Below the pieces are notes generated by a model. It did not search any database, had not been told where the DNA came from, and was given only the letters and a program-made list of their open reading frames with translations. A DNA stretch of 64,000 nt from Xestospongia bergquistia (Eukaryota; Porifera; Demospongiae; Haplosclerida; Petrosiidae). The stretch spans positions 1,717,821 to 1,781,820 of the forward strand of contig OZ014417.1 of NCBI GenBank assembly GCA_963965975.1, read 5' to 3'. Shown here in pieces: positions 32,118 through 47,600 of this stretch. Made by a program: the position numbers and the translations under genes. Positions within the stretch are counted from its first letter, which is position 1; each line of letters opens with the position of its first letter.

Positions 32118-33532
32118 ATTCAACCTATAAATATTCTGAATTATCTTATTAGAGGGATACTACAATTTTGGTACCACCTGATTCTCATGACGAGTCTGAG
32201 AATTCCACCGAAAAGGAACAAGTTAAACGACCAATCAAATGGCAACCAAATTGGGAGGAACTGACAATGAACCTACTTTCCTCAGACCCTGATCCTGTAG
32301 TCTATCCTCTGAAGTTGATGGAAGGACAAGACGAGGCAAAAGAGGATGATAGTGAGGAGATTCCACCTCATTTGTTGATCGTCTGTCAGTGGATTAAAGT
32401 ACACAGGTAAATATAATAGGACTTTTATATTAGTTCAATAATTTTATTCAATGCTTAGACATAAGCTTTTTCATCGTTCTATCTCTACTCAACCGTGGGA
32501 CAAGTATGTTAACGATTGTCAAACTTTCTCACTTTTCTCTTTCCTCTTGCTCTTAGCTTAATGCAAGAGATGGGTTACAAACGATCCAGTGAAACTCAAT
32601 CCAGAGCAGTTTCTGCATTAACTCTTGAATCCAGTAGACCTACTAGTCCAGACAAACCAATGACTCCTGAGGTACATCACTCACATGATGATATGTTCTC
32701 ACTTGATCACACATTATCAGGTCACTCCAGAGGAAGAAGAGAAAATGTCAGCACAAGAGGTGGCACAGTTAACTTTGAAACATGCTGAAGATTTGAAACT
32801 CCTTCAAGATCAATACGAGTAAGTTATGATAACACAAGTCAGTTGATATTAATGTTAGTGTGTGTGTGTGTTGGTATTGAACAGAAAGAAGATTGAAGCA
32901 CTGTCTCGTACTTTATCTAAATTTAAGTCAGAAAAACAGAAGCAGATTGAAGAATTAGAACAAGGTACTTCCCAAAAACCTCTCTTGTCGGTTTTTGATG
33001 TACTTATTTGACATATATTATCGTACTACTTAACACAGCACTTATGCAGTCTGAGGCAAATCTTGGCAAAAGAATGAAATCACCTTCTGAACTCAGGTTT
33101 TAATTACTTGCTTACTTAATAAATAACTACTTTATTTTTCAGACAAATGATGGCTCAGAAACGAAAGATTGCCAAAGATACCCGAGGACTTCCAGATTGG
33201 GGCAAAGATTGGCCTGAAAATGTGCATATACAATTTCCCTGTTACTGATGTAATGTTCTTCCATTTCTTTGATGTAGTTCTTTGAGCGAATGGAACTATT
33301 TGCAAATGACAATCTAAAAAGACACGCAGAATTAACAGAGAAGATTAAATTGGAAGTGAGAGATAATGATTGTCGCAACATATGTATTAATTTCTTTATA
33401 AATACTAGGTTAAAGACACTTGTGAAAGACAGCTGGCAGCTTTACGAAGACTTGCGCCTACAACTACAAATGCAGAAACAGCTATGGATGGTTAGTTTAT
33501 TCTGCTCTATTTGTCTCTGCAACACTGTCTTC

Positions 33533-33568
<36 letters not shown>

Positions 33569-34000
33569 CTTTCTAGATATATCTCTACCTGCTTTGTTCA
33601 TGCCTACTAATTCATCACGTCCCGTCATCTATAATCCTCGAGCACATAGCTACTTCCATCCACCAGGATCATTGAACAATCGTGTCAGTCAACCTCCAAC
33701 AATCTTTAAGTTGCCACCAGTTCAACAATCTGGAGTATCCTTAAAAAAATTAACTGTAATACATTTTAAATTTGAAGTCTTTGCTTATTTCCCCTTAACG
33801 CTTTTCTTTCTTTGCAGCAATTATCCACAGTTAATCTATATGAGCTTGGTCAAAATTTCTCTCAAACTGGTCCCTATTGGCTGCGAACAGACTCTGCCCA
33901 TCCATCTCCCTCTATGACACCAGCTCCACCTCCTAGTGCATGTGATTACTATCTTGGAGTACAAAAGGATTGTCCTTCAAACTCTAAACCACTAAAATGA
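29780..34000 (+). CDS. Uncharacterised multi-exon coiled-coil protein
   Basis: Not recognised with certainty. The start is MSSDNAIATQETPVEF (29780), and about 20 short exons follow in phase. An N-terminal helical part contains LVQLYSVPWEERG and KRLNHWMRLYAKVM. Next is a basic stretch GRRWKFRIEPFRKKIAEG, an acidic Ser-rich segment (SDSEESDEDEE), and a probable beta-rich domain near 31200-31820 (CCGLTLGDQYFSSQVY, IFLTPKLNVAVFPRSIADEM). A DPDPVVYPLK region precedes a coiled coil near 32700-33480 (KIEALSRTLSKFKSEKQKQ). The C-terminus is Pro-rich with PRAHSYFHPP and ends at 34000. No signal peptide, membrane segment or catalytic motif is seen. The architecture and the neighbouring ciliary-type genes suggest a cytoskeletal or ciliary protein, which is inference. 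Some internal exon borders are uncertain. Confidence 0.7.
31979..32115 (+). repeat. (GA)n microsatellite
   Basis: GA run with a few AAAGAG interruptions in an intron of the 29780 gene. It is the only long dinucleotide run in the window whose purine-rich strand is the sense strand of the host gene. Confidence 0.95.
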
Positions 34001-34199
34001 AGGTACATGTACCACTTCATTTACAAACTGTTATTTTTAAAATAATAACTGTTAAATTGTAAATTATTCATTAAAGAAACAAGAATATCAGCAATTGAAT
34101 ACAGCTGATACAATTCTCTTACTAACTGTAGCATAAATGTACCTGTCAAACCAAGTACAAATACCACAAATTAAGAATTAATACAATGAAATAAACAAT

Positions 34200-35693
34200 C
34201 TATTTTATATCTGACTGGTGTTGTAATTTATGAAGCAATTCTCTCCTTTCATTCATTCCATGTTTCACCATCAACATACCCTCTGGTTCATCTTCATCGC
34301 TATCCTTATCTTCATCTCTGATAGACTGACTGGTTGCATAATTCATTAGTCTCACAGAACAAGGGGCACTACTCAAACCTGATCCCTTTTTACTTAACAT
34401 GTGACGCTGTCGTCTGTTGGAGTGATTTTTTGAAACTGATTGTAATTTAAAATCATGAATAGTCATATCTTCTTCAGATTGTATTGGTGGTAAGACTGGT
34501 TTAGATGTCTCTTTTTTCAGTTCCAGTATTACATTATCTCGTGTCTTCAACTGAGAATCTGTTGAAGCAACAAATAATTGACTCGGATTGGGGCTTAGAT
34601 CTCGATCTCCCATGTCTCTGGGTGGTTGTCTGATTCGATTGGTCAACTGTGGAAACCCAGCACGTCGAATTGAGGATTTAGAGGGAGGTCGAGGAAGAGA
34701 TGGAAGTGGAATAAGAGGAGGAGTTGGTGATGGTCCACTACTGATGCTATCAGTACTAAGACTACTGAGTTCCTGAGGAGATGTTAGGGTTCTTTGTTTT
34801 CGTCTTGTAATATGTCCTATTCTGTAAAGTCCTTCTGAAGGTGAGGGCTCTTTTGGAGGCATGGGGTAATGTCCCTGTGGTATACTTGTTGGAGTGGCTA
34901 TTGTTCCTGACGTCTCCAAAGGTTTTTGTAGCATACGCTGAGTTTGATGAAGTTTAGAGACAAGTTTAGCTATGGTAGTAGACTTCTCCTCAAGTTGGTA
35001 TTTACTTGATCTAATAATGTCCTCTTTCTCTCTCAACACTTTGTGCAGCTTTTTATTTAAAGTTTCTGTTTCATGTTTAAGAAGGCCACATTTCTCCTTT
35101 TGTATAGAGAGTTGTGAACGTAAGGAGACCACCTCTTCTTGACTCGACTGTAATTGCTGTTGAATATTGTTAGTGTCTAGTAGTACAGAGATACCAAATA
35201 CCAGTAACTATAATGTTGTTCACTGAACTATAATATATATTGTATGACACTACTAAACAAATTATGATTAAACCCAGATCATTTGATAGCTGATCTCAAT
35301 GGTCTATTAACCAAAGCTATATACTGGAGTTTAGTTGAGGGAAACATAATATATGATACAACGCAATGTGACCTATGTTTTTTAGTAAATAAAACACCTT
35401 TATCCATTTTGAGATGCTATTAATATTAATTAGACTCTTATTATATCTTACCTTCAGTATCCATTTTATTTCCACCTGTCATTGTTAGCTCAAATGTTAG
35501 TCCTGTATAATAAAGATGTTAACCATAATGGTATATTATGGAACTGAGGGGAAAACGTACTAGCACATTTCTGCTGGAGTTTTTGTATCTCTTCATGTAA
35601 TCCTTGTAAAGTCTTGGTATGCTGAGCTTGCAGAAAGGCCACCGAACTCTCTCGACTTGACAGCTCTGATGTGGTCTCTGTGTGTGACTGCAT
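34200..35693 (-). CDS. CCDC92: Coiled-coil domain-containing protein 92
   Basis: Centriole- and cilium-associated coiled-coil protein in vertebrates. Three exons, 35693-35561, 35502-35452 and 35176-34200, total 1161 bp with all phases matching and give 386 residues (vertebrate form about 330). The CCDC92 N-terminal domain is clear: VAFLQAQHTKTLQGLHEEIQ then, after splicing, QQKCARLTFELT. A second coiled coil runs to KSTTIAKLVSKLHQTQRML, which matches the end of the conserved core. The remainder is Ser/Pro/Arg-rich and probably disordered (PTPPLIPLPSLPRPPSK, MLSKKGSGLSS). It converges with the 29780 gene (199 bp between stops) and is divergent from HINT3. An RFX-like X-box lies 160 bp upstream. 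Confidence 0.88.
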
Positions 35694-35852
35694 TTTGACA
35701 AATACTTTATGAGTAGAATTCCATAAGTTGAAAGAGAGAGAGCTGGACAAGAAAAATATGGAGATAAGTATTTGGATATCTTCAATAAATCTTAGCTCAA
35801 TTATTGATTGTAACGCTTTGTTTACAACTAACCTGCACACCTTAGCTTGTTG

Positions 35853-35867
35853 GTTGCTAATAGCAAC
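35853..35867. promoter_or_regulatory. RFX X-box-like palindrome upstream of CCDC92
   Basis: GTTGCTAATAGCAAC is a 15-bp interrupted palindrome with X-box half-sites GTTGCT and AGCAAC separated by 3 bp. It lies 160 bp upstream of the CCDC92 start and about 230 bp from the first HINT3 ATG. RFX factors control ciliary genes across animals. Confidence 0.5.
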
Positions 35868-36094
35868 TGCGACACAAGAGCCGTATGCTTGTCAAGGTGC
35901 GATTTCTTGCAGGCTGTTAGACTTGTTACAAATGATTTCTCGTCAAGATACTAATAGGATGTAGTAAGAAAATAAAGAGTTCTGCTGACGACGATTTATC
36001 AGCTTTATCAAGAAGTCCAAAACATCAACAAAAATTATCCAATTTAGTATACGGAGATAAACGAATATTTTACGAGTTTGCAGAATATACAGCA

Positions 36095-36574
36095 ATGGCT
36101 GAAGCAGAACCAACTAAAGAACCAGCTCAGTCTACAGAACGTCCTCACGATCCTAATTGTATATTCTGTAAAATTGTTGACGGCAAGACAGACACAGAAC
36201 TGTTGTACAATGACGATGACTATGTCTGTTTTCGAGATATACATCCAAGGGCACCTCATCATTATCTTGTCATACCGAAGGCACACCTCCTTAATGTAAA
36301 GTACTTATCAGCTGATCACGTACCTGTAGTAGAAAAAATGGCAGAGATTGGCCGGGAGGTATTACAACAACAATTTGATGGAGATTGTAGTGATTCTAAA
36401 TTAGGATATCATTGGCCCCCAATGATAATGATTGAACATTTACATCTACACGTCATGGCTCCAGAATCGGAAATGAGTTTTTTTACTCGAAATCTTTACT
36501 TTGGTTCATTGGTTTTTGTGAATAATGATTGGACTGTGAAATACTTGTTATCTAAAGGAAAAAATCAAACTTAA
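36095..36574 (+). CDS. HINT3: HIT-family adenosine 5'-monophosphoramidase, HINT3-like (copy 1)
   Basis: Histidine-triad hydrolase that removes AMP from phosphoramidate or acyl-AMP substrates. Single 159-residue exon starting MAEAEPTKEPAQST. The N-terminal zinc-type pair is CIFCKIVDGK. The HINT3-like core continues with YVCFRDIHPRAPHHYLVIPK and the catalytic histidine triad HLHLHVMAP. Length and order match HINT3 rather than HINT1. It is the first of two tandem paralogues; the 25 bp leader GGAGATAAACGAAT... is shared with copy 2. It is divergent from CCDC92, about 400 bp away. Confidence 0.92.
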   Translation: MAEAEPTKEPAQSTERPHDPNCIFCKIVDGKTDTELLYNDDDYVCFRDIHPRAPHHYLVIPKAHLLNVKYLSADHVPVVEKMAEIGREVLQQQFDGDCSDSKLGYHWPPMIMIEHLHLHVMAPESEMSFFTRNLYFGSLVFVNNDWTVKYLLSKGKNQT

Positions 36575-36670
36575 TTGTCAATTTTAATTTTTTGAGTATA
36601 CAATAGTAATCGGGAGTATGCTGAGTCATTCTTCAGCTTGTAGCGGAGATAAACGAACATTTACGGAGAA

Positions 36671-37147
36671 ATGGCTGAAGCAGGACAAGAACCTCCACCT
36701 CATTCTACAGCCACTGAACGACCTCAGGTTCCAAACTGTGTATTCTGTCGAATTATACAAGGAAAAACAGATACAGAACTGTTGTATAGTGATGAAAACT
36801 ATGTCTGTTTTCGAGATATACGTCCAGATGCACCTCAGCACTATCAGCTTGTACCAAAGGCACATCTCCCTAATGTAAAATATTTAACAGCTGAACATAT
36901 ACCAATAATAGAAAAGATGGCAGAGATTAGTCAGGAGATATTGAGACAACATTTCAAAGGAGATCTATCTGATACTAGAATAGGTTATCATTGGCCACCA
37001 TTTTCATCAATACATCACCTTCATCTTCATATACTAGCTCCTGTCTCACAGATGAGCTTCTTAAAGAAGAATATTGTATTCCGTGAAAACTCAATGGCTT
37101 TTATAAGTACAGAATGGGCAATAAATTATTTAAAAGGAAAGCTTTGA
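36671..37147 (+). CDS. HINT3: HIT-family adenosine 5'-monophosphoramidase, HINT3-like (copy 2)
   Basis: Tandem paralogue of the gene 96 bp upstream; 158 residues, single exon, starting MAEAGQEPPPHSTATERP. CVFCRIIQGK, YVCFRDIRPDAPQHYQLVPK and the triad HLHLHILAP are intact, so both copies look active. GYHWPPFSSIHH is closer to vertebrate HINT3 in this segment than copy 1 is. The two diverge most at the N-terminus and C-terminus. The absence of introns in both, in an intron-rich neighbourhood, suggests descent from a retrocopy or loss of introns before duplication. Confidence 0.92.
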   Translation: MAEAGQEPPPHSTATERPQVPNCVFCRIIQGKTDTELLYSDENYVCFRDIRPDAPQHYQLVPKAHLPNVKYLTAEHIPIIEKMAEISQEILRQHFKGDLSDTRIGYHWPPFSSIHHLHLHILAPVSQMSFLKKNIVFRENSMAFISTEWAINYLKGKL

Positions 37148-37309
37148 AATAGATTTACTGTAATATGAATTAATTAATTTATTATTATTATAATTATTAT
37201 AATTATTTATTTTTGGTCCAATGTCGTGATATTTTTATGATTTTATTTCCAGTATTAATTAACCAGGCTCTAATAATTAATAATTTAATAGTAGGGAACA
37301 TACTCAAGC

Positions 37310-41256
<3,947 letters not shown>

Positions 41257-41677
41257 AATGTCAGCCAATGTATAGGAGATTTAATAGGAGATATTGTTAT
41301 ACGACTATATACAAGATCACACAGACAACCACTCCTATATCACCATCATTCCAAAATTTATGACATTATAAACATCTATTATATTACTACACTAGTCTAA
41401 CAATAATTTTATATGCTTATCACGCAAATTTATAATAGATCTCCCGTTCAAAATTTTATATCCATCGTTAAGTAAAAATTCGACAGAAAGTATCATTTTT
41501 TTACTAGATTATCACTAGACAATTTTTAGATTTGTATGTGCAGTGGAAACTCTATGCCTTATGATTAATTTATTTGAATAATTAAAATATCATGATTATA
41601 ATAGCCTCAATATAGTACACCTCATCAATTAATTAATTAATTATAATAGAAAAGTAATTTGAGTTGAATGAAATCCT
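41257..41677. other. TBCE/SFSWAP convergent 3' region
   Basis: About 420 bp between the two stop codons; AT-rich, with no gene seen. It should hold both polyadenylation sites. Confidence 0.6.
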
Positions 41678-44600
41678 TCACAACAACCTGACTGTGCTCA
41701 AAAATTTCTACAATGATGGAAAGAAACACATTACAATCATTACTTAGTATACTAAATTTACATACCTTGAATTCACCATCAATTTGACCGCCAGAATCAA
41801 GTGTTAACTTTTGTTTCTTATTCAATCGTCTCTCATCAGTTTCAAGTGTCCTCTTATTAGCTCTGTTCTCAGCTCCTATATCATCATCATCTTCATCGTA
41901 ATGTAAGTCCACGACACCAATAGGTAATGTTAAAGTCGTCACAGGTTTGCTGGACAATTTGAAGCTCACAGCTCCTTGAGAGTTCAACTTTTGCATGTTA
42001 AAAGGAGTGTTTTCATCTTTTCTCTTTTCGCGACAATCCAATACTTTTGCTTTGTAATAAGCATTGTATTGATTCCAAGGATGTAAGAAATCAAATCGTC
42101 GATCGTCTAAATGATGTTTGACTATTGTGTTTTGAAAACTATCACCGTTTTTGGCGACATAATCGGCAGTTTTGTCTACAATTGGCTGTATATCTGGTGG
42201 AGGGGGAGGCGGACCAGATTGGTAGATCTGAGAAGCATGATAATATGCACTCATCATGTCGTAACCAGGATAAGTAGTGGTATAGGCTGAAAAAAAAACA
42301 ACTGAGTTAGTAATAGTTTTAATAAAAAATATGGAGAGGCTTTGGGCATTTCAAAATTATAGTTTAGTTATCTTGTTACTATTAAACAAGTAAGAAATCT
42401 TTAAAACTGGAAGAGTCCAAACGGCAGGTACTTACAAGTTTACATCATGTCCCAGCTGGATATCAGAGTTGTATCCCAGAAGGGCCCTGACTGGTTGAAG
42501 CATTTCAATACACATCACAAACAATACAATAATATCACAGACAAAATTCATATGATCAAAATTGACCACAGTAACTTAGACTTATCACGCCTACCTGTCT
42601 CATTAGTGCCAGGAGCACAAGAGTTGTTTGTAGCGAGTGGTTTAGTGTCCCTATAGATAAATAGATATTTTATGAGAGGAGAGTTCTTTTTAAAGTTAAA
42701 TGAACAATTAAACATTATCTTTAGTAAATTTTTAATGTTACCCTCAAAGTGTACATGAAATTCACTCCATTACTCAGTGTGACTTGTCAATGATACATAA
42801 TACCTGATGGAATAAACTGGTCCATTAGATAGTAATGCTGGTATTGTAACATGCAAAATTGCCAAATAAGAAATTATTAGTGACTTACTCGGGGACTACC
42901 TCTTCTTGTTGAGAATCGACGTCATTGGAGGTGTCAGTGACTGTTGGGGCAGAGTTAATAGTCAAAGCTACTGTTCTGAATGAGTCTGTACTGAATTTAT
43001 TATTGTGTGATTTACTAGTACTGTTCAGTTTTGATGAGATGCCATTTTGATCAGAATTTTGCAATTTTTTATCGTTCTTTTTATTGCTTTTTGATAAAAT
43101 AGACGACGTCAAACTTGTTCTCAGTAGAGGATGGAGTTCAAAACTTTCTTCGTCATCAGATTCACTTTTCTCTAAATCAGACTGTTCCTCATTAACAACT
43201 GTCTCTTCTTGTTTTACAGGGACCGGTTCAGGATCTAGTTCAATAACTTTCGGTGAATCGGTTCCTGTATCCACTGGGTCCTTGTTACTAGAGGTAGTAG
43301 TTGGAATATAAGTACCTTTCATAATAGCATGTAAAAGTTGTTTATAGAACGGAAAAAGACGATCCTCGTGATGTAGGAAGGAGAAACTGGCGTTATGTTT
43401 TTGTTTGGTTTTGATGATTATCTCCATCTGTTGACCTTGTGTACTAATAAACTTTGCTGTGTGTTCAATGATGGAATATAACTTCTTAGAAAGAGGCTAA
43501 AATGATTATCAAAAAGGGATGCTATCCATTTGTCTGTGTCCTGTCAATACATCAGTCCGTCCATCCATCCATCCATCCATCCATCCATTCATCAATCGTT
43601 CCATTCTTCCACCCATCCATCCATTTATCTGTTCATCCATCTATTCATAACTTCTTACTCTTTCTATAGTTAGTGGTAGAGTCAGATCTGGAGGATCTTG
43701 GTAAGCATCATCTGATCCTTCTACAATATCTACAGAAGATGTTGGAGGATGTTCTGGTAACTCAGGTTGATCCATTAGTGGATAATCCTCCTCTTGTTTC
43801 TGTTCATTGTTATATGAAAATCCCACGGCACGGTAAGTTCCTGCCGTATGTTGTCTCTTTTGTTCCTCTTCTGTTATAAGAAAAGATACAAGACAAATCT
43901 GTCCACTAATTTCACTTGTCTTAATTTCCATGGTTACTGGTCTTAACTTCCATGGTTACTGGTCTTAATTTCCATGGTTACCTATTCACATTTAATTATT
44001 GGTACAGTGAAGCTAATAATTAAAGCCATTCTTGTTTAGTATTAATAATTTCTATATTAAATCATGGATCATTACTGATACAATACATATGTGTAATGTA
44101 GTATGATACTTTGCTAGTTCATAATGGTCTTATACCCAGATGGAATGTCACTCAAAAAATTTTTCACAAGGTACTCCAGCTAGGTATAACACCATATATC
44201 AAATATACTTGTATAAGATGAATTATTGATAAGTAGATGAGCTTGCCTCTCTCTAGATCTTTCTCCAAGACATCATTACCAAGAAAACGATATCGTTCTT
44301 CATCAAGTAATAGTTCAAATTCCTTTTCTTGTTCTGTTTTACGTGGTGGAAGATTAGGTTTGAAACCAAACTGACTTTTATCATCAAAGTGATTGCGTAT
44401 ATCGTACCTAGGGAAGAAAGAGAGCATAATTAATAATATTACCCAATATATACAAGTCCATTGACTACAAACTATAAATGCAACAAAGCAATAGGACAGG
44501 AGTAAACAACATCACTAGTCTTTAATACCACAACCCTTATCAAAAATATCTATCAACAACATTTTAATAATGAATGATTGATCCTTTAATATTAAATATA

Positions 44601-47600
44601 ATTGAAACTATCTATAAATTAGACCATGTTAGATAATTTCCTATCATGTCTTTTGACTTTATGTCATACAATACATAATTAATATGACAACTTTGTCAAT
44701 CTAATACAATTGAAATTGATCATATCACATAATAATAACAGTTCACAAACTATGCAAGAGAATGTACTACAGATTAAGTAATGGTTAAGGTCACTCAGTT
44801 GTAGTTATGTAGGAATATTGTAGCCATATCTCTTTCTTCAGAATGAGAGTAGAGATGTTACTAGTAGTAACTTACTACTGCTATATCTACTATTTTATTT
44901 ACATTAATAAACTGACCTTGTTTTATTGTGTATTAATAATTAGAATAAAATTATGGAGTACCGGTATGCATGTGACTCGGAATTAATTAACTTAAACCAC
45001 ACCCCTAACTCAAATATACTTGAACTTGTTATAGAACAACAATGATCTCTATTATAGTCTTGTACCGTTTCTGCGTTTAGTAATATCGGTTGTCTAAAGC
45101 TATGTCCAGACACAAGAGGAGCGCTGCCAAAAGTAAAAGCAAGAAAGTAATTGACAATTCAAAATCCATTATTAAGACTAGTGGTAAAGATAGATACTAC
45201 TACAAGTATCAGTTTGTTAGTCCTCCTCCTGATGACGTCATATGTCCTGTGTGTCTAGATATTGTTGAAGAACCATACCAGTTTACTTGTTGTGGTCAAC
45301 ATGTCTGTAGAATATGTCGAAACAAACTCATACAACAGGTAACTACCCCACAATGTCCAATGTGTCGACATAATAAATGTATAACGTCACCAGATAAATA
45401 CTTTGAACGAAATGTTCTTAACAATTTGTGGATATGGTGTACTGAGGGGTGTGGTCAGAAGGTAAAGCTAGGTCAACTAAAGAACCACTTACAACAGTGT
45501 CCATGTATTCAAGAGGATTGTCCTTATGGGTGTGGTCAACAGTATCAACGTCAGCACATGAGGAAACATAAAGGGGAGTGTCCAAAGCGTCCTTTTGATT
45601 GTCGTTATTGTGGATACCAGTCGACCCATGAGGTGATAGTTAATGAACATCATCCAGTATGTGACAAGTATCCTATTAACTGTCCTAATGAATGTTACCT
45701 TGATGACTACGATGATGATGATGATTATTATTATGAGACTAGAATGCCAATAGAGCGAGGAATGTTACAAGATCATCTTGATAAATGTCCCTTACAGTTG
45801 GTGGAATGTGAGTTTAGTCATGTTGGTTGTAAAGAAAAGCTTCATCGTTGTGATCTAGCTCAACATCTGTCTGATAGTAGTGTCCACCATACTGCTCTCT
45901 CCTCAAAAATGATCTATGAGAGTGTCCTTAAGACAATCGAAGAGAAAGACAGACAGCTACAGGAGAAAGATGCTCAACTGGCAAAGAAAGACAATGAACT
46001 AAAAGAAACAATACAACAAAAAGACAGACAGTTACAGGAGAAAGACAGAAAACTACATCAAAAGGACAGACAGCTAGAGGAAAAAGATAAGAAATTACAT
46101 CTCTTGTTATCTGAAGTTCGTCAGTTGAGAGAACAACACATCGATTTAAAGCATTTAGTTGGTAACATCCATGAAAAAGTCTATGGTGTTGTTTTGTCTG
46201 TTACAATGGAAGATTTCAGCCACAAGTATAAGCACAGGCATCAATGGTTTAGTCCTCCTTATTTTACTGATCTCTTGGGTTACAAGATGTGTTTTGAAGT
46301 GAACTTCAAATGTCATAGAACATCATTATGTATTAATTCCTACATGATGTCAGGTCCTTATGATAATGATCTCGAATGGCCATTTGAAGGGCAAGTTATC
46401 GTACGACTTCTCAATCAGTTAGGTGATCATCATCATTATGATTATGTCTTTGATTATGAAGACATGACTGAAGGTGGCAGAGTTATTGGAGATAAGCAAG
46501 GAGACTATCTAATCACTCAGAGTAAATATCTTCCATTAGACAAACTAAACCACAAAAGTCACATTAACTGTCAATATTTAAAAGATGACTGCCTCAAATT
46601 TAAAGTTATAGTACCTCCTTAAATAAAAGGAAGCTGTGGAGTACATGATGAGACTGCTGCTTTTGACAAGTCTTATACCATTCTTTGTATCATAATATTA
46701 CTATTGTATATTATATATGAATTAATAACTAGAGTACTTCATGTAACAACTATCTGTCATTTTGCTTTTTTAGTGCTCGTACACTCAGTGCACATCAGTT
46801 CTAAAACTGGTTTAGACAAATTTACATGTTTCTTTATTTCTTATTTTTATTTTAATCATTTATAGTATTGTTGTATACAACTAATGAAGTTGACAAGTGA
46901 AATTAACTATCTACAGATGTACATGGTAACCAGTCACTTTAACTGTGAGCATTACAACTTTGTGTATGACTGATTAACACTTTCTATCTCAACAGTCTTT
47001 GATATTAACAAAAATTTAGTAGCTAACAGACACAGAATTACTATTAAGAGAATCTAATATACTTTACAATTATATATACTCTTATTAATGTTACAATGTA
47101 AGTTCTATTGACTTTTAATTAGTTATATTATAAATGATATGATCCCTAATAAGAACTAAGAACTAGTTATTAAGAGCTATTAGTCATGATTTATATTTTA
47201 TGGAAATCTACCATATAAATGTATACCATACTAGTTGATATCAGTGAACACATCAATGTAGTCTATAAAACAAACAAAATACTATCTTGTTAAGTTAATG
47301 TAACAATACAATGTTGCCCTTGTCACCTTAATGATTACTTTATTATTCTCAATGCTGACGAAGGTAAGTATTACTTAAAAATAGCATCTTAGCCAAACTT
47401 TTCTTTGAATCTTTGATAAAAATCTTATACTAGATACTAGGCATTGCTAAAATGAACAAACAAAGTGGTATGGTATATTGAAGTACAAATATGTTCACAG
47501 GACCAACCGTGAGTACTCCAGAACAATATCAAATAATTTAACGTGTCATGAGTATTAGGATAATTAAATATTATCACCACACCCACTAAATATAACAGTA

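Noticed and set aside
42447..42656. Plus-strand 69-codon frame (MSQLDIRVVSQKG)
   Set aside because: Overlaps SFSWAP exon 5 in antisense and has no splice or family support.
45090..45101. Extended start of the TRAF-like gene at a TTG
   Set aside because: The ATG at 45102 is in frame and preferred.
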